From assembly GCA_040766105.1 (NCBI GenBank), contig JAXGRD010000004.1, positions 124,001-188,000 of the forward strand: DNA of 64,000 nt. The letters are read 5' to 3'. The number at the start of each line of letters is the position of its first letter. Position 1 is the stretch's first letter. This DNA is from JAXGRD01 sp040766105 (lineage in GTDB: Bacteria; Bacillota; Clostridia; Peptostreptococcales; Anaerovoracaceae). The notes under the pieces were generated by a model, which was not told the origin of the DNA, made no database searches, and saw only the letters and a list, made by a program, of their open reading frames with translations. The translations under genes were made by a program, and so were the position numbers. Positions 28,647-36,833 of this stretch are shown here, piece by piece.

Positions 28647-29174
28647 ATGAAAAAAACATCGTTTACCACACAGTTGGTAACTTTGGCGTTTCTCATCGCC
28701 TTGGAGGTAATCCTTACCCGGTTTCTCTCCATACAACTGCCCATTGCCCGAATCGGTTTCGGATTTCTGCCGGTGGCAGTTATGGGAATACTGTACGGTC
28801 CCTTTTGGGCAGGCATCAGTTACGTTGCCGGGGATTTGTTGGGGATGCTGCTCTTTCCCACCGGACCTTACTTCCCCGGGTTTACCTTGACGGCATTTCT
28901 CACCGGCTTTACCTATGGATTGATCCTACACAAAAAGACCCTCTCTTGGCAGAGGATCTTACTTGCGGTCATCGCAGTTGTGGTGCTATACACAGTTTTT
29001 CTCAACACCCTATGGTTGAACATCCTTTACGGCGAGGCCTTTTGGGGCATGATGCCCACCCGACTGATTCAGGCCGGAATCATGATACCGGTGCAGTTTA
29101 TCACCATACAGCTGATTGCCAAGGGAGTTTTGCCTCGCATTGCTCCTCAACTGCAGCAAAACGGTGCCCTCTGA
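28647..29174 (+). CDS. folT: Folate ECF transporter S component FolT
   Basis: Membrane folate-binding S component of 175 residues with six predicted segments. Typical features are the LIALEVILTRFLSIQLPIAR start, GFLPVAVMGILYGPFWAGIS and YFPGFTLTAFLTGFTYG. It needs a shared ECF AAT module encoded elsewhere. The THF riboswitch in front supports the folate assignment. Convergent with the aldo/keto reductase gene, three bases apart. Confidence 0.95.
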   Translation: MKKTSFTTQLVTLAFLIALEVILTRFLSIQLPIARIGFGFLPVAVMGILYGPFWAGISYVAGDLLGMLLFPTGPYFPGFTLTAFLTGFTYGLILHKKTLSWQRILLAVIAVVVLYTVFLNTLWLNILYGEAFWGMMPTRLIQAGIMIPVQFITIQLIAKGVLPRIAPQLQQNGAL

Positions 29175-29177
29175 TCA

Positions 29178-30059
29178 TCAGCATTTCTCCATGGGAATTC
29201 TTTCGGTCGGTGGTGGGAAGGATTGTGAAAGGAGACGAATATCTTCCTCAGAAAGTATGATATCCTGAACGGCGGCATTTTCTGCGATATGATCCGACCC
29301 CACAGCCTTAGGAATGGCAACCATATCATCCAAACGAAGTACAAAGGCAAGGAGTATCTGTATGACAGATGCTCCGTGTTTTTTTGCCACAAAGAGAACA
29401 TTTTCATCTTCCATCAAAGCACGTTTGGACACACCCTCTTCTGTAACCAACCCGCCGGCCTGACCAACGGGCGAATATGCCATGAAAGGAATTCCCTTTT
29501 CCCTCTGCCAGCCCAAAAGGTCAAATTCAATTCCTCTGGTCCCAAGATTGTATAGGACCTGGTTGATGCAGCATTGATCTCCACCGGGAACGGCAAGGAG
29601 ATCTTTCATGTCTTGAAGATCAAAGTTGGAAACACCCCATCTGTGAATCTTTCCCTTCCCTTTTAAGTCTTCCATACAGCGAACCATTTCCTCCAGGTCT
29701 GCATCGCCTCTCCAATGGAGGAGATACATATCCAAGTAGTCCGTTCCCAACAGCTTCAGAGAGCGATTTAAGCTACTGTAGATATGCTTTTCACACGCAT
29801 TATGAGGATACACCTTGCTCACCAAGTACAAGTCCTTTCGATTCAGGTTCTTGATTGCCTCTCCGGTAATAAGCTCCGCCTTGCCCTCTCCGTACATTTC
29901 TGCCGAATCAATCAGGTTCAGACCCAGTTGTACCCCTTGTATCAACCCTTTGATTTCTGCTTCCGCCTTGCTGTCATCTTCCCCCATCTTCCAAGTCCCC
30001 TGCCCTAGAGCGGGCATCTGAGCGCCGTCGGGCAGCAGAATCATTTTCTTTTGTTTCAT
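29178..30059 (-). CDS. Aldo/keto reductase
   Basis: NAD(P)H-dependent carbonyl reductase of 293 residues. The catalytic tetrad is visible: Asp and Tyr in NLIDSAEMYGEGKAE, Lys in LVSKVYP and His in LLHWRG. The C-terminal IPKAVGSDHIAENA binds NADP phosphate in the family. GGGAGG precedes the ATG. It is divergent from the AraC regulator of the glycyl radical locus and may reduce the carbonyl product of that enzyme; this is inference from position. Confidence 0.9.
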   Translation of the reverse strand: MKQKKMILLPDGAQMPALGQGTWKMGEDDSKAEAEIKGLIQGVQLGLNLIDSAEMYGEGKAELITGEAIKNLNRKDLYLVSKVYPHNACEKHIYSSLNRSLKLLGTDYLDMYLLHWRGDADLEEMVRCMEDLKGKGKIHRWGVSNFDLQDMKDLLAVPGGDQCCINQVLYNLGTRGIEFDLLGWQREKGIPFMAYSPVGQAGGLVTEEGVSKRALMEDENVLFVAKKHGASVIQILLAFVLRLDDMVAIPKAVGSDHIAENAAVQDIILSEEDIRLLSQSFPPPTERIPMEKC

Positions 30060-30087
30060 AGCATAGAATCCTCCCTTCCAAATCTAA

Positions 30088-30120
30088 CTGTATTTTACAT
30101 CCAAGCTATATAAAATACAG
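30088..30120. promoter_or_regulatory. 33-base dyad between the reductase and AraC genes
   Basis: Perfect ten-base arms CTGTATTTTA and TAAAATACAG with a 13-base centre. On the plus strand it is followed by CACTTTTTT and then a TATAAT (30132-30137) that is the likely -10 of the AraC gene. It could be an operator shared by both genes or an A/T-rich terminator. Confidence 0.6.
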
Positions 30121-30175
30121 CACTTTTTTAGTATAATAAGGCATATATTTTCAGATTGTTTGTAGGAGAATGGAA

Positions 30176-31948
30176 ATGCTAATGGAAACCAATTCCTATG
30201 AGGAAGACTTCCCTCTCAGTATTCAAGTGGTGCGCGTAGTAGAAGACCCCATTCATTACCATCAGGATACGGAAATCGTCTATGTTCTTTCCGGAGAGAT
30301 CCGATTAAAGAACGGATACCACACCTATCTTTTGAAGACAGGTGACATTTTTGTGAGCACCGGACATGAGGTACATGCCCTTTATGAGACGGACAAGGAA
30401 AACACAGTAGCCATCCTTCGGGTCAGCAATCTTTTTTTCACTAAGTACTACCCCAATCTCCCCAAGAGCTGCTACCGCACTTACACGGGAGTAGAGATGG
30501 ATCCTCGTTGCAACGAACTGAGAAGATTGCTGCTTTTGACGGTTCAGAGTTTCTACAAGAGAGAGACCGATTACAAGCAACACTGCGTCGATTACATGTT
30601 GAAGCTCATCGACCTTCTCAATAAAGACTTCAATCTATTTGTCTTCAAGAACGGAGTGGTGGTCAACATCCACAAGGGAAACAGTATTTTAGAGGAAAGG
30701 ATGAGCAGAATCATTCAATACCTCTACCAGAATCACTTTGACAAGATTACCTTAAAAACCCTTGCGCAACTGGAACACCTCAGTGAGTTTTATCTTTCCC
30801 ATACCATCAAAGCCTTTGTTGGACTCAGCTTTAGGGATTTTCTCTGTTTCGCTCGGGTGGAGTGGTCTGAAATGGCTCTTTTAGGTACGGACACCCCCAT
30901 TCCCACCATAGCGAAGGATGTGGGTTTCTCAACTACTGCCCTCTACGAAAAACACTTTAAGAGATGGTTTGGAAGATCTCCGAAAATGCATCGAAAGGAA
31001 TATGGACCATTGGTGAAAAGCCCTTCCAGACAGGGAAGGGTAGAACCTTTGGCGGTAAGATGCGTGCTTCCCCTCATACAATCCATCTTGTTTCCCATCC
31101 TTTCCCAGGAAAAGAGCAGCCATCAAGTTTATCACAGTTCTCAAAGCATTTCCTTTTCGGTTTTTGATAACCCCCGATCATCCATCAACCCATCTGTAGA
31201 ACTCCATCTCTCTGAAGACCAAATGGAGAAAATGAAAGGCAAAATGGAACGTCACTTGGAGGTTTTAGGATGCAATAATCTCGTCATAGGAGAAGATAGG
31301 GGCATTGAAAAGGTACCCAACTTTTTCAACGACTCCATAGGGGCAGCCATCCGCCTTATGCTTAGAGATATCGACGAAGGTAATAAGAATGCTCCGAGAT
31401 TTTTCATGGATGCAGGAGACGAGGAAACAATATTAAAGGGACAGCCCACTCTGCTCACATCCCAAGGGATACCCAAGCCGGCATATTATGGGCAGGTAGC
31501 AAGCTCCATGCTCAAAGGAAGTCTGATTCATCAAGGTTCCTTCCATCGCGTTATTGGGAACAAAGAGGATCTTTCGGAGTTTACCATCGTTGCCTTTCAC
31601 CAAAATGACCAAATTGCCGCCCTTTCCTCTCGCAATGCCGGCATACATGAAGTGCGAGATACCTTGCATAGCTTTCAAGATGAGCTGGACTTGAATCTGC
31701 TGATGAACGGACCGGAGGGCGAATACCTTATCACTCGCTACGCCATGTCCCAGGACAACACCCTCTTCGGATTCATGGAAAAACTGGATTTTCCTAATTC
31801 ATTGCGCCAAGAAGATATTCACTCCGCCATCCTTTGTACCGTACCCAAAGGGGAGGTCTACACAGAAAAAGCAGATGGTCAGTTGAACCTGAACATCTCC
31901 TTTGTTGGTGTGGGAATTCAGTTGATTAGAATACGAAAGTTACTCTAA
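30176..31948 (+). CDS. AraC-family regulator with GH39-like C-terminal region
   Basis: 590 residues from the ATG eight bases after AGGAG (the frame is open from 30170). An N-terminal cupin sensor (about 10-130: HYHQDTEIVYVLSGEIRL, LKTGDIFVSTGHEVHAL) is followed by an AraC double helix-turn-helix at about 175-275 (KTLAQLEHLSEFYLSHTIKA, TIAKDVGFSTTALYEKHFKR). From about 330 there is a domain resembling the C-terminal part of the GH39-like domains found fused to AraC proteins (LLTSQGIPKPAYYG, EYLITRYAMSQDNTLFGFM). The glycosidase catalytic glutamates were not recognised, so it is probably a ligand sensor. It ends nine bases into the convergent activase gene. Confidence 0.8.
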   Translation: MLMETNSYEEDFPLSIQVVRVVEDPIHYHQDTEIVYVLSGEIRLKNGYHTYLLKTGDIFVSTGHEVHALYETDKENTVAILRVSNLFFTKYYPNLPKSCYRTYTGVEMDPRCNELRRLLLLTVQSFYKRETDYKQHCVDYMLKLIDLLNKDFNLFVFKNGVVVNIHKGNSILEERMSRIIQYLYQNHFDKITLKTLAQLEHLSEFYLSHTIKAFVGLSFRDFLCFARVEWSEMALLGTDTPIPTIAKDVGFSTTALYEKHFKRWFGRSPKMHRKEYGPLVKSPSRQGRVEPLAVRCVLPLIQSILFPILSQEKSSHQVYHSSQSISFSVFDNPRSSINPSVELHLSEDQMEKMKGKMERHLEVLGCNNLVIGEDRGIEKVPNFFNDSIGAAIRLMLRDIDEGNKNAPRFFMDAGDEETILKGQPTLLTSQGIPKPAYYGQVASSMLKGSLIHQGSFHRVIGNKEDLSEFTIVAFHQNDQIAALSSRNAGIHEVRDTLHSFQDELDLNLLMNGPEGEYLITRYAMSQDNTLFGFMEKLDFPNSLRQEDIHSAILCTVPKGEVYTEKADGQLNLNISFVGVGIQLIRIRKLL

Positions 31949-32869
31949 TACTTCTACATCCATTCCACAATCATTTCGAAAGAAATCTCTGATTGTGATT
32001 AAGTCAGACTGAGAAGGGGGCTCAAACTTTTCTTGCTCTCCCCCAATTCTACGCATCTTAGACAGACCTAAATCGTGATAGGGATGAATGGTTAATTTCT
32101 TCAAACCAAGTTCCTGATAAAGAGCACCTGTTTTCTCAATGTCCGTCATGGTATCATTCACACCCTTGATGAGGGGCATGCGCATGATGATTTTTTCCGC
32201 CGCCTTGGAACTTTCGCAAAGTCTTTTCAGGTTAGAAAGAATGATTTCGTTATCCTTTCCCATATATTTCTCATGTACTTCAGAGTCAATGGCCTTAAAG
32301 TCATAGAGGATATAATCCACATTGTCCTTTTCCGCCAATCGCAACAGGTCCTCTTCTTTGCCGTAGCCCGAGGTGTCCAAACAGACTCGAATATTCTTAT
32401 CCTTTGCCAAATCTATGAGCGCTTCCACAAAGGGAACGTGGGAAAGAACCTCTCCACCGCTGACGGTCAAACCGCCCTCTGTATGGTCATAAAAGCCTTT
32501 GTCCTGCTCCACATGATAGAGGACTTCCGCAGGCGTCATTTCCTTGGCGACTGTTTCCAATGCCTCTGCATAGCAAACCTCCGTACACTCCAGACAAAGG
32601 TCGCATTGATTCCGATTGATTCTGATTGCACCTTTCTCATCTAAGTATACGGCCCCTTTGGGACATGACTCCACACAAAACCCGCAGCCAATACAGCTTC
32701 CCGGCTTTTCGATGATTTCCTGATTAAAACTGATAAGTTCCGGGTTATGGCACCAACTGCAATTCAACGGACATCCCTTCAAAAATACAGTGGTACGTAT
32801 GCCGGGACCATCTTCCGTAGAAAACTTCTGAATGGCCCCTACCAGTGCACTCGTTTCCTTGGTTTCCAC
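31940..32869 (-). CDS. Glycyl radical enzyme activating enzyme (radical SAM)
   Basis: Generates the glycyl radical on the neighbouring enzyme. The radical SAM cluster motif CX3CX2C is at Cys33, Cys37 and Cys40 (KGCPLNCSWC). A ferredoxin-like insert has two Cys quartets (59/62/65/69 and 89/92/95/99), as in activases of dehydratase-type glycyl radical enzymes. The GGEVLSH motif and the C-terminal NDTMTDIEKTGALYQELG are typical. 309 residues. It follows the glycyl radical enzyme gene by 16 bases. Confidence 0.95.
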   Translation of the reverse strand: METKETSALVGAIQKFSTEDGPGIRTTVFLKGCPLNCSWCHNPELISFNQEIIEKPGSCIGCGFCVESCPKGAVYLDEKGAIRINRNQCDLCLECTEVCYAEALETVAKEMTPAEVLYHVEQDKGFYDHTEGGLTVSGGEVLSHVPFVEALIDLAKDKNIRVCLDTSGYGKEEDLLRLAEKDNVDYILYDFKAIDSEVHEKYMGKDNEIILSNLKRLCESSKAAEKIIMRMPLIKGVNDTMTDIEKTGALYQELGLKKLTIHPYHDLGLSKMRRIGGEQEKFEPPSQSDLITIRDFFRNDCGMDVEVLE

Positions 32870-32885
32870 CCTTCCTCCTTGCCGA

Positions 32886-35252
32886 CTATCCCTTTAAATG
32901 AGGCGTCCTATAGATGATCGTATCTTGGGCTGCTTTATCAAGTTCCGTGAAGTAGGCCATATAGCCTGCCACCCTCACCATAAGTCCCTTATAATTTTCC
33001 GGCTGTTCCTGGGCTTTCTTCAACGTTTCATCATCCACTACATTAATCTGAATGTGTTCGCCGCCGTGATCGAAATATGTCTTGACCACACCTTCCACAA
33101 TGTCCAGCCCCTTTTCTCCTGCAATCCCTTTGGGGTCGAAGCGCAAGTTGAATAGTGCACCGTCGTGGAACTTCTTTTGGTCCAAAGCAGCTACGGACTT
33201 CACCGTTGCTGTGGGACCGCTCATATCCCTGCCCATTGTGGGGGAAGCATTGTCGCAATATGGCTCGCCGGCAAGTCTGCCGTCAGGTGTTGCGCCACAC
33301 ACTTCACCGTGGGAGATGTTGACGGTTTGGGACAGGTGGCAGAAGGAGTATCTTCCTCCTCGAGAATCTTCCCACTCCTGAACCGTATCTGCTACGAATC
33401 CCAACAAATCTCTGGCGATTCCATCCACATACTCATTGTCGTTGCCGAACTTAGCCGGCTTATTAATGAGCAATTGACGCAGTCTTTCATGACCTTCAAA
33501 ATTGTCGTCCAGGGCGCCTATCAACTCATCCATGGAGACCAGCTTTCCTTTGTATACCACTTCTTCGATGGCCACCAGGGAGTCCGCTAAGTTCGCTGCT
33601 CCCGTAATAAACATTCCTGCCGTGTTGTATTTGGTGCCACCCTCTTGAACGGATTTGCCCGATTGGACACAACCGTCCATCACCATGGAGGCAAAGATAA
33701 CCGGTAGCCGGAGCATGTGATAGGGAACCATGAGATTATAACCTTCCCTTATCATGTCATAGAAATAAACCATCTGCTTCTTTACGGCTTCCGTTAGTTC
33801 CTCAATGTTTTTGAAATCCTTTGCTTCTCCCGTCTTTAAGCCGATTTGCTCACCGGTCTTAGGGTCTCTTCCGTTGTGAAGAACCAGCTCCAACACCTTG
33901 GGCGCATTTACATAGCCCGCATCGGGAGAACTGTCTGCGGTTCCGCCACCTGCAGCCGGTTGAATACAACCTACGATGGCCCAATCCCGCGCCTCTTCCT
34001 CGGTACAACCCTTCCCCAATACCATGGGAATGGCAGCATTGTCGTTGAAAAATCCGGGATTAGCCATGCCTGCCTGTACCATTTCCGCACCCTTGCGAAT
34101 CAGTTCCTTGGGTGTGTCCTCAAACACTCTCACCGCCAGTACCGGCTGGGTCGTCTGCAAGTCAGCTGCCGCATCTAAACACAGGTAGGATAGTTCATTT
34201 GTAGCATCTTTACCGTCAATGGTCTGGCCGCCTACCATGAGAATTTCCCACATGGGATAGCCTGCAAAGGACTTGGAGTACCATTTATCACGTACTTCGT
34301 AAACTTCGCAGCACTTCAAATAAAAGCACTCCAACATCTCCAAAGCTTCTTCTTTGGAAATCTTGCCGCTTTCCACGTCCGCCTGATAGAAGGGGAACAT
34401 ATACTGATCGAATCGCCCAAATCCACATGCGGTGGTGGGTGCCTCTATATGGAATGCCACCTGAATGAACCAGATCATCTGAAGCGCTTCATGAAAACTT
34501 CTAGGCGGATTTTCCGGTACATTTCTACAGTTATCTGCAATTCTGAGAAGTTCCTCTCTTCTCTTTGCATCCTTACATTCCTTAGCCTGTCCTTCTGCTT
34601 CCTCTGCCAGCCTATGGGCATAGGTAATCAAACCTTCGCAAATAATAATGCAGGAGTTCCAAAAGTCGATTCTTTCTTGCTTTTCTTTTGTTCCACCCTT
34701 TGTCTCTGCGATGTTTTGACGGCATTCTTCAATAAACCCTCTCAACCCAACTTTTAGACATTTACTGTGATTGGGCATGGTCTCACCGGAAACACCATTT
34801 CTGCACCCTACGGAAATTAGGTCCTTTTGTCTCGCATTTTCAATGTGCGGAGGAAGAATCTCCCCCGCCAGGTCCTCAATGGCCTTCCCATTCCAATACT
34901 CCAGGGTTTCCAATATGGTCTCTCTATCCTCAGGCGTAATCAAGTACGGATCCGTCGCTCTCACCGGGAAGTCATCAATATCCTCGATAAGCCAGGAACT
35001 GGAAGTGTATTCCGGGAAGAGATTGGCTCCTCGATATACGTTTGTAGGTGTTCCCACAACCAGCTCATCTTCCATGACCAATGTTGTCATATTCTCCATA
35101 ACATATGCAGCAATCTTCGCACGGAAAACAGGGATTGCATCCCCGGCAAACTTTTTATGTGCTTCCGTGGCAAGGACCAACCTTTCCGCTGTAATACTGG
35201 GGGTGGTCTCAAAGTATTTGTTTCGCATCCTCTGCAATCTATCGTTTAACAT
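32886..35252 (-). CDS. Glycyl radical enzyme of unknown substrate with a CxQ active-site motif
   Basis: 788 residues, PFL/glycerol-dehydratase superfamily. The glycyl radical loop is RVAGYMAYF with Gly763. The thiyl cysteine is Cys429 in VGCIQPAAGG. Eliminases and decarboxylases of the family have CxE there; here residue 431 is Gln. GFGRFDQYMFPFYQAD and the Asp of SPDAGYVNAPKVLE keep the dehydratase-type layout. The substrate is not predictable: it is not PFL, and no microcompartment gene is nearby. Co-transcribed with the activase. AGGAGG precedes the ATG. Confidence 0.9.
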   Translation of the reverse strand: MLNDRLQRMRNKYFETTPSITAERLVLATEAHKKFAGDAIPVFRAKIAAYVMENMTTLVMEDELVVGTPTNVYRGANLFPEYTSSSWLIEDIDDFPVRATDPYLITPEDRETILETLEYWNGKAIEDLAGEILPPHIENARQKDLISVGCRNGVSGETMPNHSKCLKVGLRGFIEECRQNIAETKGGTKEKQERIDFWNSCIIICEGLITYAHRLAEEAEGQAKECKDAKRREELLRIADNCRNVPENPPRSFHEALQMIWFIQVAFHIEAPTTACGFGRFDQYMFPFYQADVESGKISKEEALEMLECFYLKCCEVYEVRDKWYSKSFAGYPMWEILMVGGQTIDGKDATNELSYLCLDAAADLQTTQPVLAVRVFEDTPKELIRKGAEMVQAGMANPGFFNDNAAIPMVLGKGCTEEEARDWAIVGCIQPAAGGGTADSSPDAGYVNAPKVLELVLHNGRDPKTGEQIGLKTGEAKDFKNIEELTEAVKKQMVYFYDMIREGYNLMVPYHMLRLPVIFASMVMDGCVQSGKSVQEGGTKYNTAGMFITGAANLADSLVAIEEVVYKGKLVSMDELIGALDDNFEGHERLRQLLINKPAKFGNDNEYVDGIARDLLGFVADTVQEWEDSRGGRYSFCHLSQTVNISHGEVCGATPDGRLAGEPYCDNASPTMGRDMSGPTATVKSVAALDQKKFHDGALFNLRFDPKGIAGEKGLDIVEGVVKTYFDHGGEHIQINVVDDETLKKAQEQPENYKGLMVRVAGYMAYFTELDKAAQDTIIYRTPHLKG

Positions 35253-35314
35253 TTTACTTCCTCCTGTATGGTTCTCACTTTCCCCTATCTTACCCCTTTT
35301 CCCCCTGAGAACTC

Positions 35315-35346
35315 AACAAATTCCTTGTTCATAAATCTAATTTGTT
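35315..35346. promoter_or_regulatory. Inverted repeat upstream of the glycyl radical enzyme
   Basis: AACAAATT and AATTTGTT arms separated by 16 bases, 60-95 bases before the start codon. A candidate -35/-10 pair (TTGAGT, 18 bases, TAAGAT) on the reverse strand lies next to it. Possible binding site for the AraC-type regulator. Confidence 0.4.
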
Positions 35347-35358
35347 TGTCATGACACG

Positions 35359-35387
35359 AAAAAGCCCGACGACAACTGTCGCCGGGC
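35359..35387 (-). terminator. Terminator after rqcP
   Basis: Reverse strand GCCCGGCGAC-AGTT-GTCGTCGGGC followed by TTTTT: a strong rho-independent terminator ending the rqcP transcript. Confidence 0.9.
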
Positions 35388-35401
35388 ACCTAAGCCTTGT
35401 T

Positions 35402-35644
35402 TCAGTCTATGACTTCATACATGTCAGGAGCGGTTTCCTTCCTGGATGATTCATTGAGCTGACAAACCCTAACGGTCATTTCGCGAATTCCGAAGGTAAT
35501 CTGAATCAAGTCCCCTACCTTCACTTCCGTTCCTGCCTTGGCAACTTTATCATTGACCAAGACTCTTCCTGCGTCACAAGCCTCTTTCGCCACGGTACGT
35601 CGCTTAATCAGTCTTGCATTCTTCAAAAACTTATCTATTCTCAT
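35402..35644 (-). CDS. rqcP: S4-domain ribosome quality control protein RqcP (YabO)
   Basis: Small RNA-binding S4 protein that assists RqcH-driven alanine tailing of stalled nascent chains on 50S subunits. MRIDKFLKNARLIKRRTVAKE, then GRVLVNDKVAK and VGDLIQI define the S4 domain. 80 residues, normal. It follows mazG and hup as in the Bacillus yabN-yabO order, with hup inserted. Confidence 0.92.
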   Translation of the reverse strand: MRIDKFLKNARLIKRRTVAKEACDAGRVLVNDKVAKAGTEVKVGDLIQITFGIREMTVRVCQLNESSRKETAPDMYEVID

Positions 35645-35658
35645 TGATTCCTCCGATG

Positions 35659-35681
35659 AAAAAGGGCAACCGCGGTTGCCC
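35659..35681 (-). terminator. Terminator after hup
   Basis: GGGCAACC-GC-GGTTGCCC followed by TTTTT on the reverse strand, between hup and rqcP. Some read-through must supply rqcP unless it has its own promoter. Confidence 0.85.
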
Positions 35682-35688
35682 TTCCTAC

Positions 35689-35967
35689 TTATTTATTTAC
35701 AGAATCTTTGAGCGCTTTTCCTGCTTTGAATACAGGAGCCTTAGAAGCGGCGATCTGAATGGTTTCGCCCGGTTTCCTTGGGTTTCTGCCGGTTCTGGCT
35801 TTTCTCTGACGAACTTCGAATGTTCCGAATCCGATCAGCTGTACTTTTTCTTCTTTTACGAGAGTCTCTTCGATTACTCCCATAGTTGCATTAACTGCTG
35901 CCTCAGCATCTTTCTTAGTGAATCCTGTTTTGTCTGCTACTGCTGCGATCAACTCTGCTTTGTTCAT
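35689..35967 (-). CDS. hup: HU-family DNA-binding protein
   Basis: Nucleoid protein of 92 residues. MNKAELIAAVADKTGFTKKDAE, GFGTFEVRQRKARTGRNP and the C-terminal FKAGKALKDSVN are canonical HU. AAGGAGG precedes the ATG. Confidence 0.97.
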   Translation of the reverse strand: MNKAELIAAVADKTGFTKKDAEAAVNATMGVIEETLVKEEKVQLIGFGTFEVRQRKARTGRNPRKPGETIQIAASKAPVFKAGKALKDSVNK

Positions 35968-36006
35968 GAATAATTCCTCCTTAAAAACTTGCGTAAAATA
36001 CGCTCA

Positions 36007-36819
36007 CTACCGATTGGCTTCTTTTCGCTTCGCCTCTTCCCAAAAAACATCCAGTTCTTTCAGAGACATCTCTTCCATGGAACGCCCCTCTTGTTTAACG
36101 CTTTCTTCTACATGCTGGAATCTGGTGATGAACTTGTCTATGGTCCTCTCCAAAGCACCTTCCGGTTCCGTTCCCACGAAACGGGAAATGTTTACGACTG
36201 AGAAGAGAAGGTCGCCCAGTTCTTCATCCACGTCTTCTCGACAATTATTCCGACACGCTTCCATCAGTTCCTGCGTCTCTTCGGCAAGCTTTTCGAAAGC
36301 CCCCGAGGCATCTTTCCAGTCGAATCCTGCTTGTGCTGCTTTTGCCTGTACTTTATAGCTTCGGGTTAAAGCAGGTAAAGCTCTTGGAACTTTCTTCAAT
36401 CTGGACGTATGAGATTGCTCTCGGTCCTCGCTTACCTTGATATTCTCCCATTTTTCAAGGACTTTGTCAACACTTTTAACTTCTTCTCCGGAAAAAACAT
36501 GGGGATGACGCCGAATCATTTTCTCACATTCATCGTTTAGCACATCCTTTAACTGAAAATCCCCGCTCTCTTCTCCCAAGAGTCCGTGAAAAACCACTTG
36601 AAGCATCACATCGCCCAGCTCTTCCTTTAAATTCTCTTTATCTTCTCGGTCAATGGCTTCCGCCACTTCATAGGCCTCTTCAATCATGCAAACGCGAAGG
36701 GATTGATGGGTTTGGTCTCTGTCCCAAGGACACTCCACTCTAAGGACTTTCACAATATCACAAAGTCTTTGGAAGGCAGCCTCCCTGCTATCTCCATTCT
36801 TTTTCAGCTCTTCATACAT
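36007..36819 (-). CDS. mazG: Nucleoside triphosphate pyrophosphohydrolase MazG
   Basis: House-cleaning hydrolase of non-canonical NTPs. Two MazG domains are visible: the N-terminal one with CPWDRDQTHQSLRVCMIEEAYE and EELGDVMLQVVFH, and the C-terminal one with KLAEETQELMEA and DEELGDLLFSVVNISR. 270 residues. It corresponds to the MazG half of Bacillus YabN; the tetrapyrrole methylase half found there is absent. Lies 14 bases after the SpoVB-like gene. Confidence 0.93.
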   Translation of the reverse strand: MYEELKKNGDSREAAFQRLCDIVKVLRVECPWDRDQTHQSLRVCMIEEAYEVAEAIDREDKENLKEELGDVMLQVVFHGLLGEESGDFQLKDVLNDECEKMIRRHPHVFSGEEVKSVDKVLEKWENIKVSEDREQSHTSRLKKVPRALPALTRSYKVQAKAAQAGFDWKDASGAFEKLAEETQELMEACRNNCREDVDEELGDLLFSVVNISRFVGTEPEGALERTIDKFITRFQHVEESVKQEGRSMEEMSLKELDVFWEEAKRKEANR

Positions 36820-36833
36820 GATATACTCGCTTT

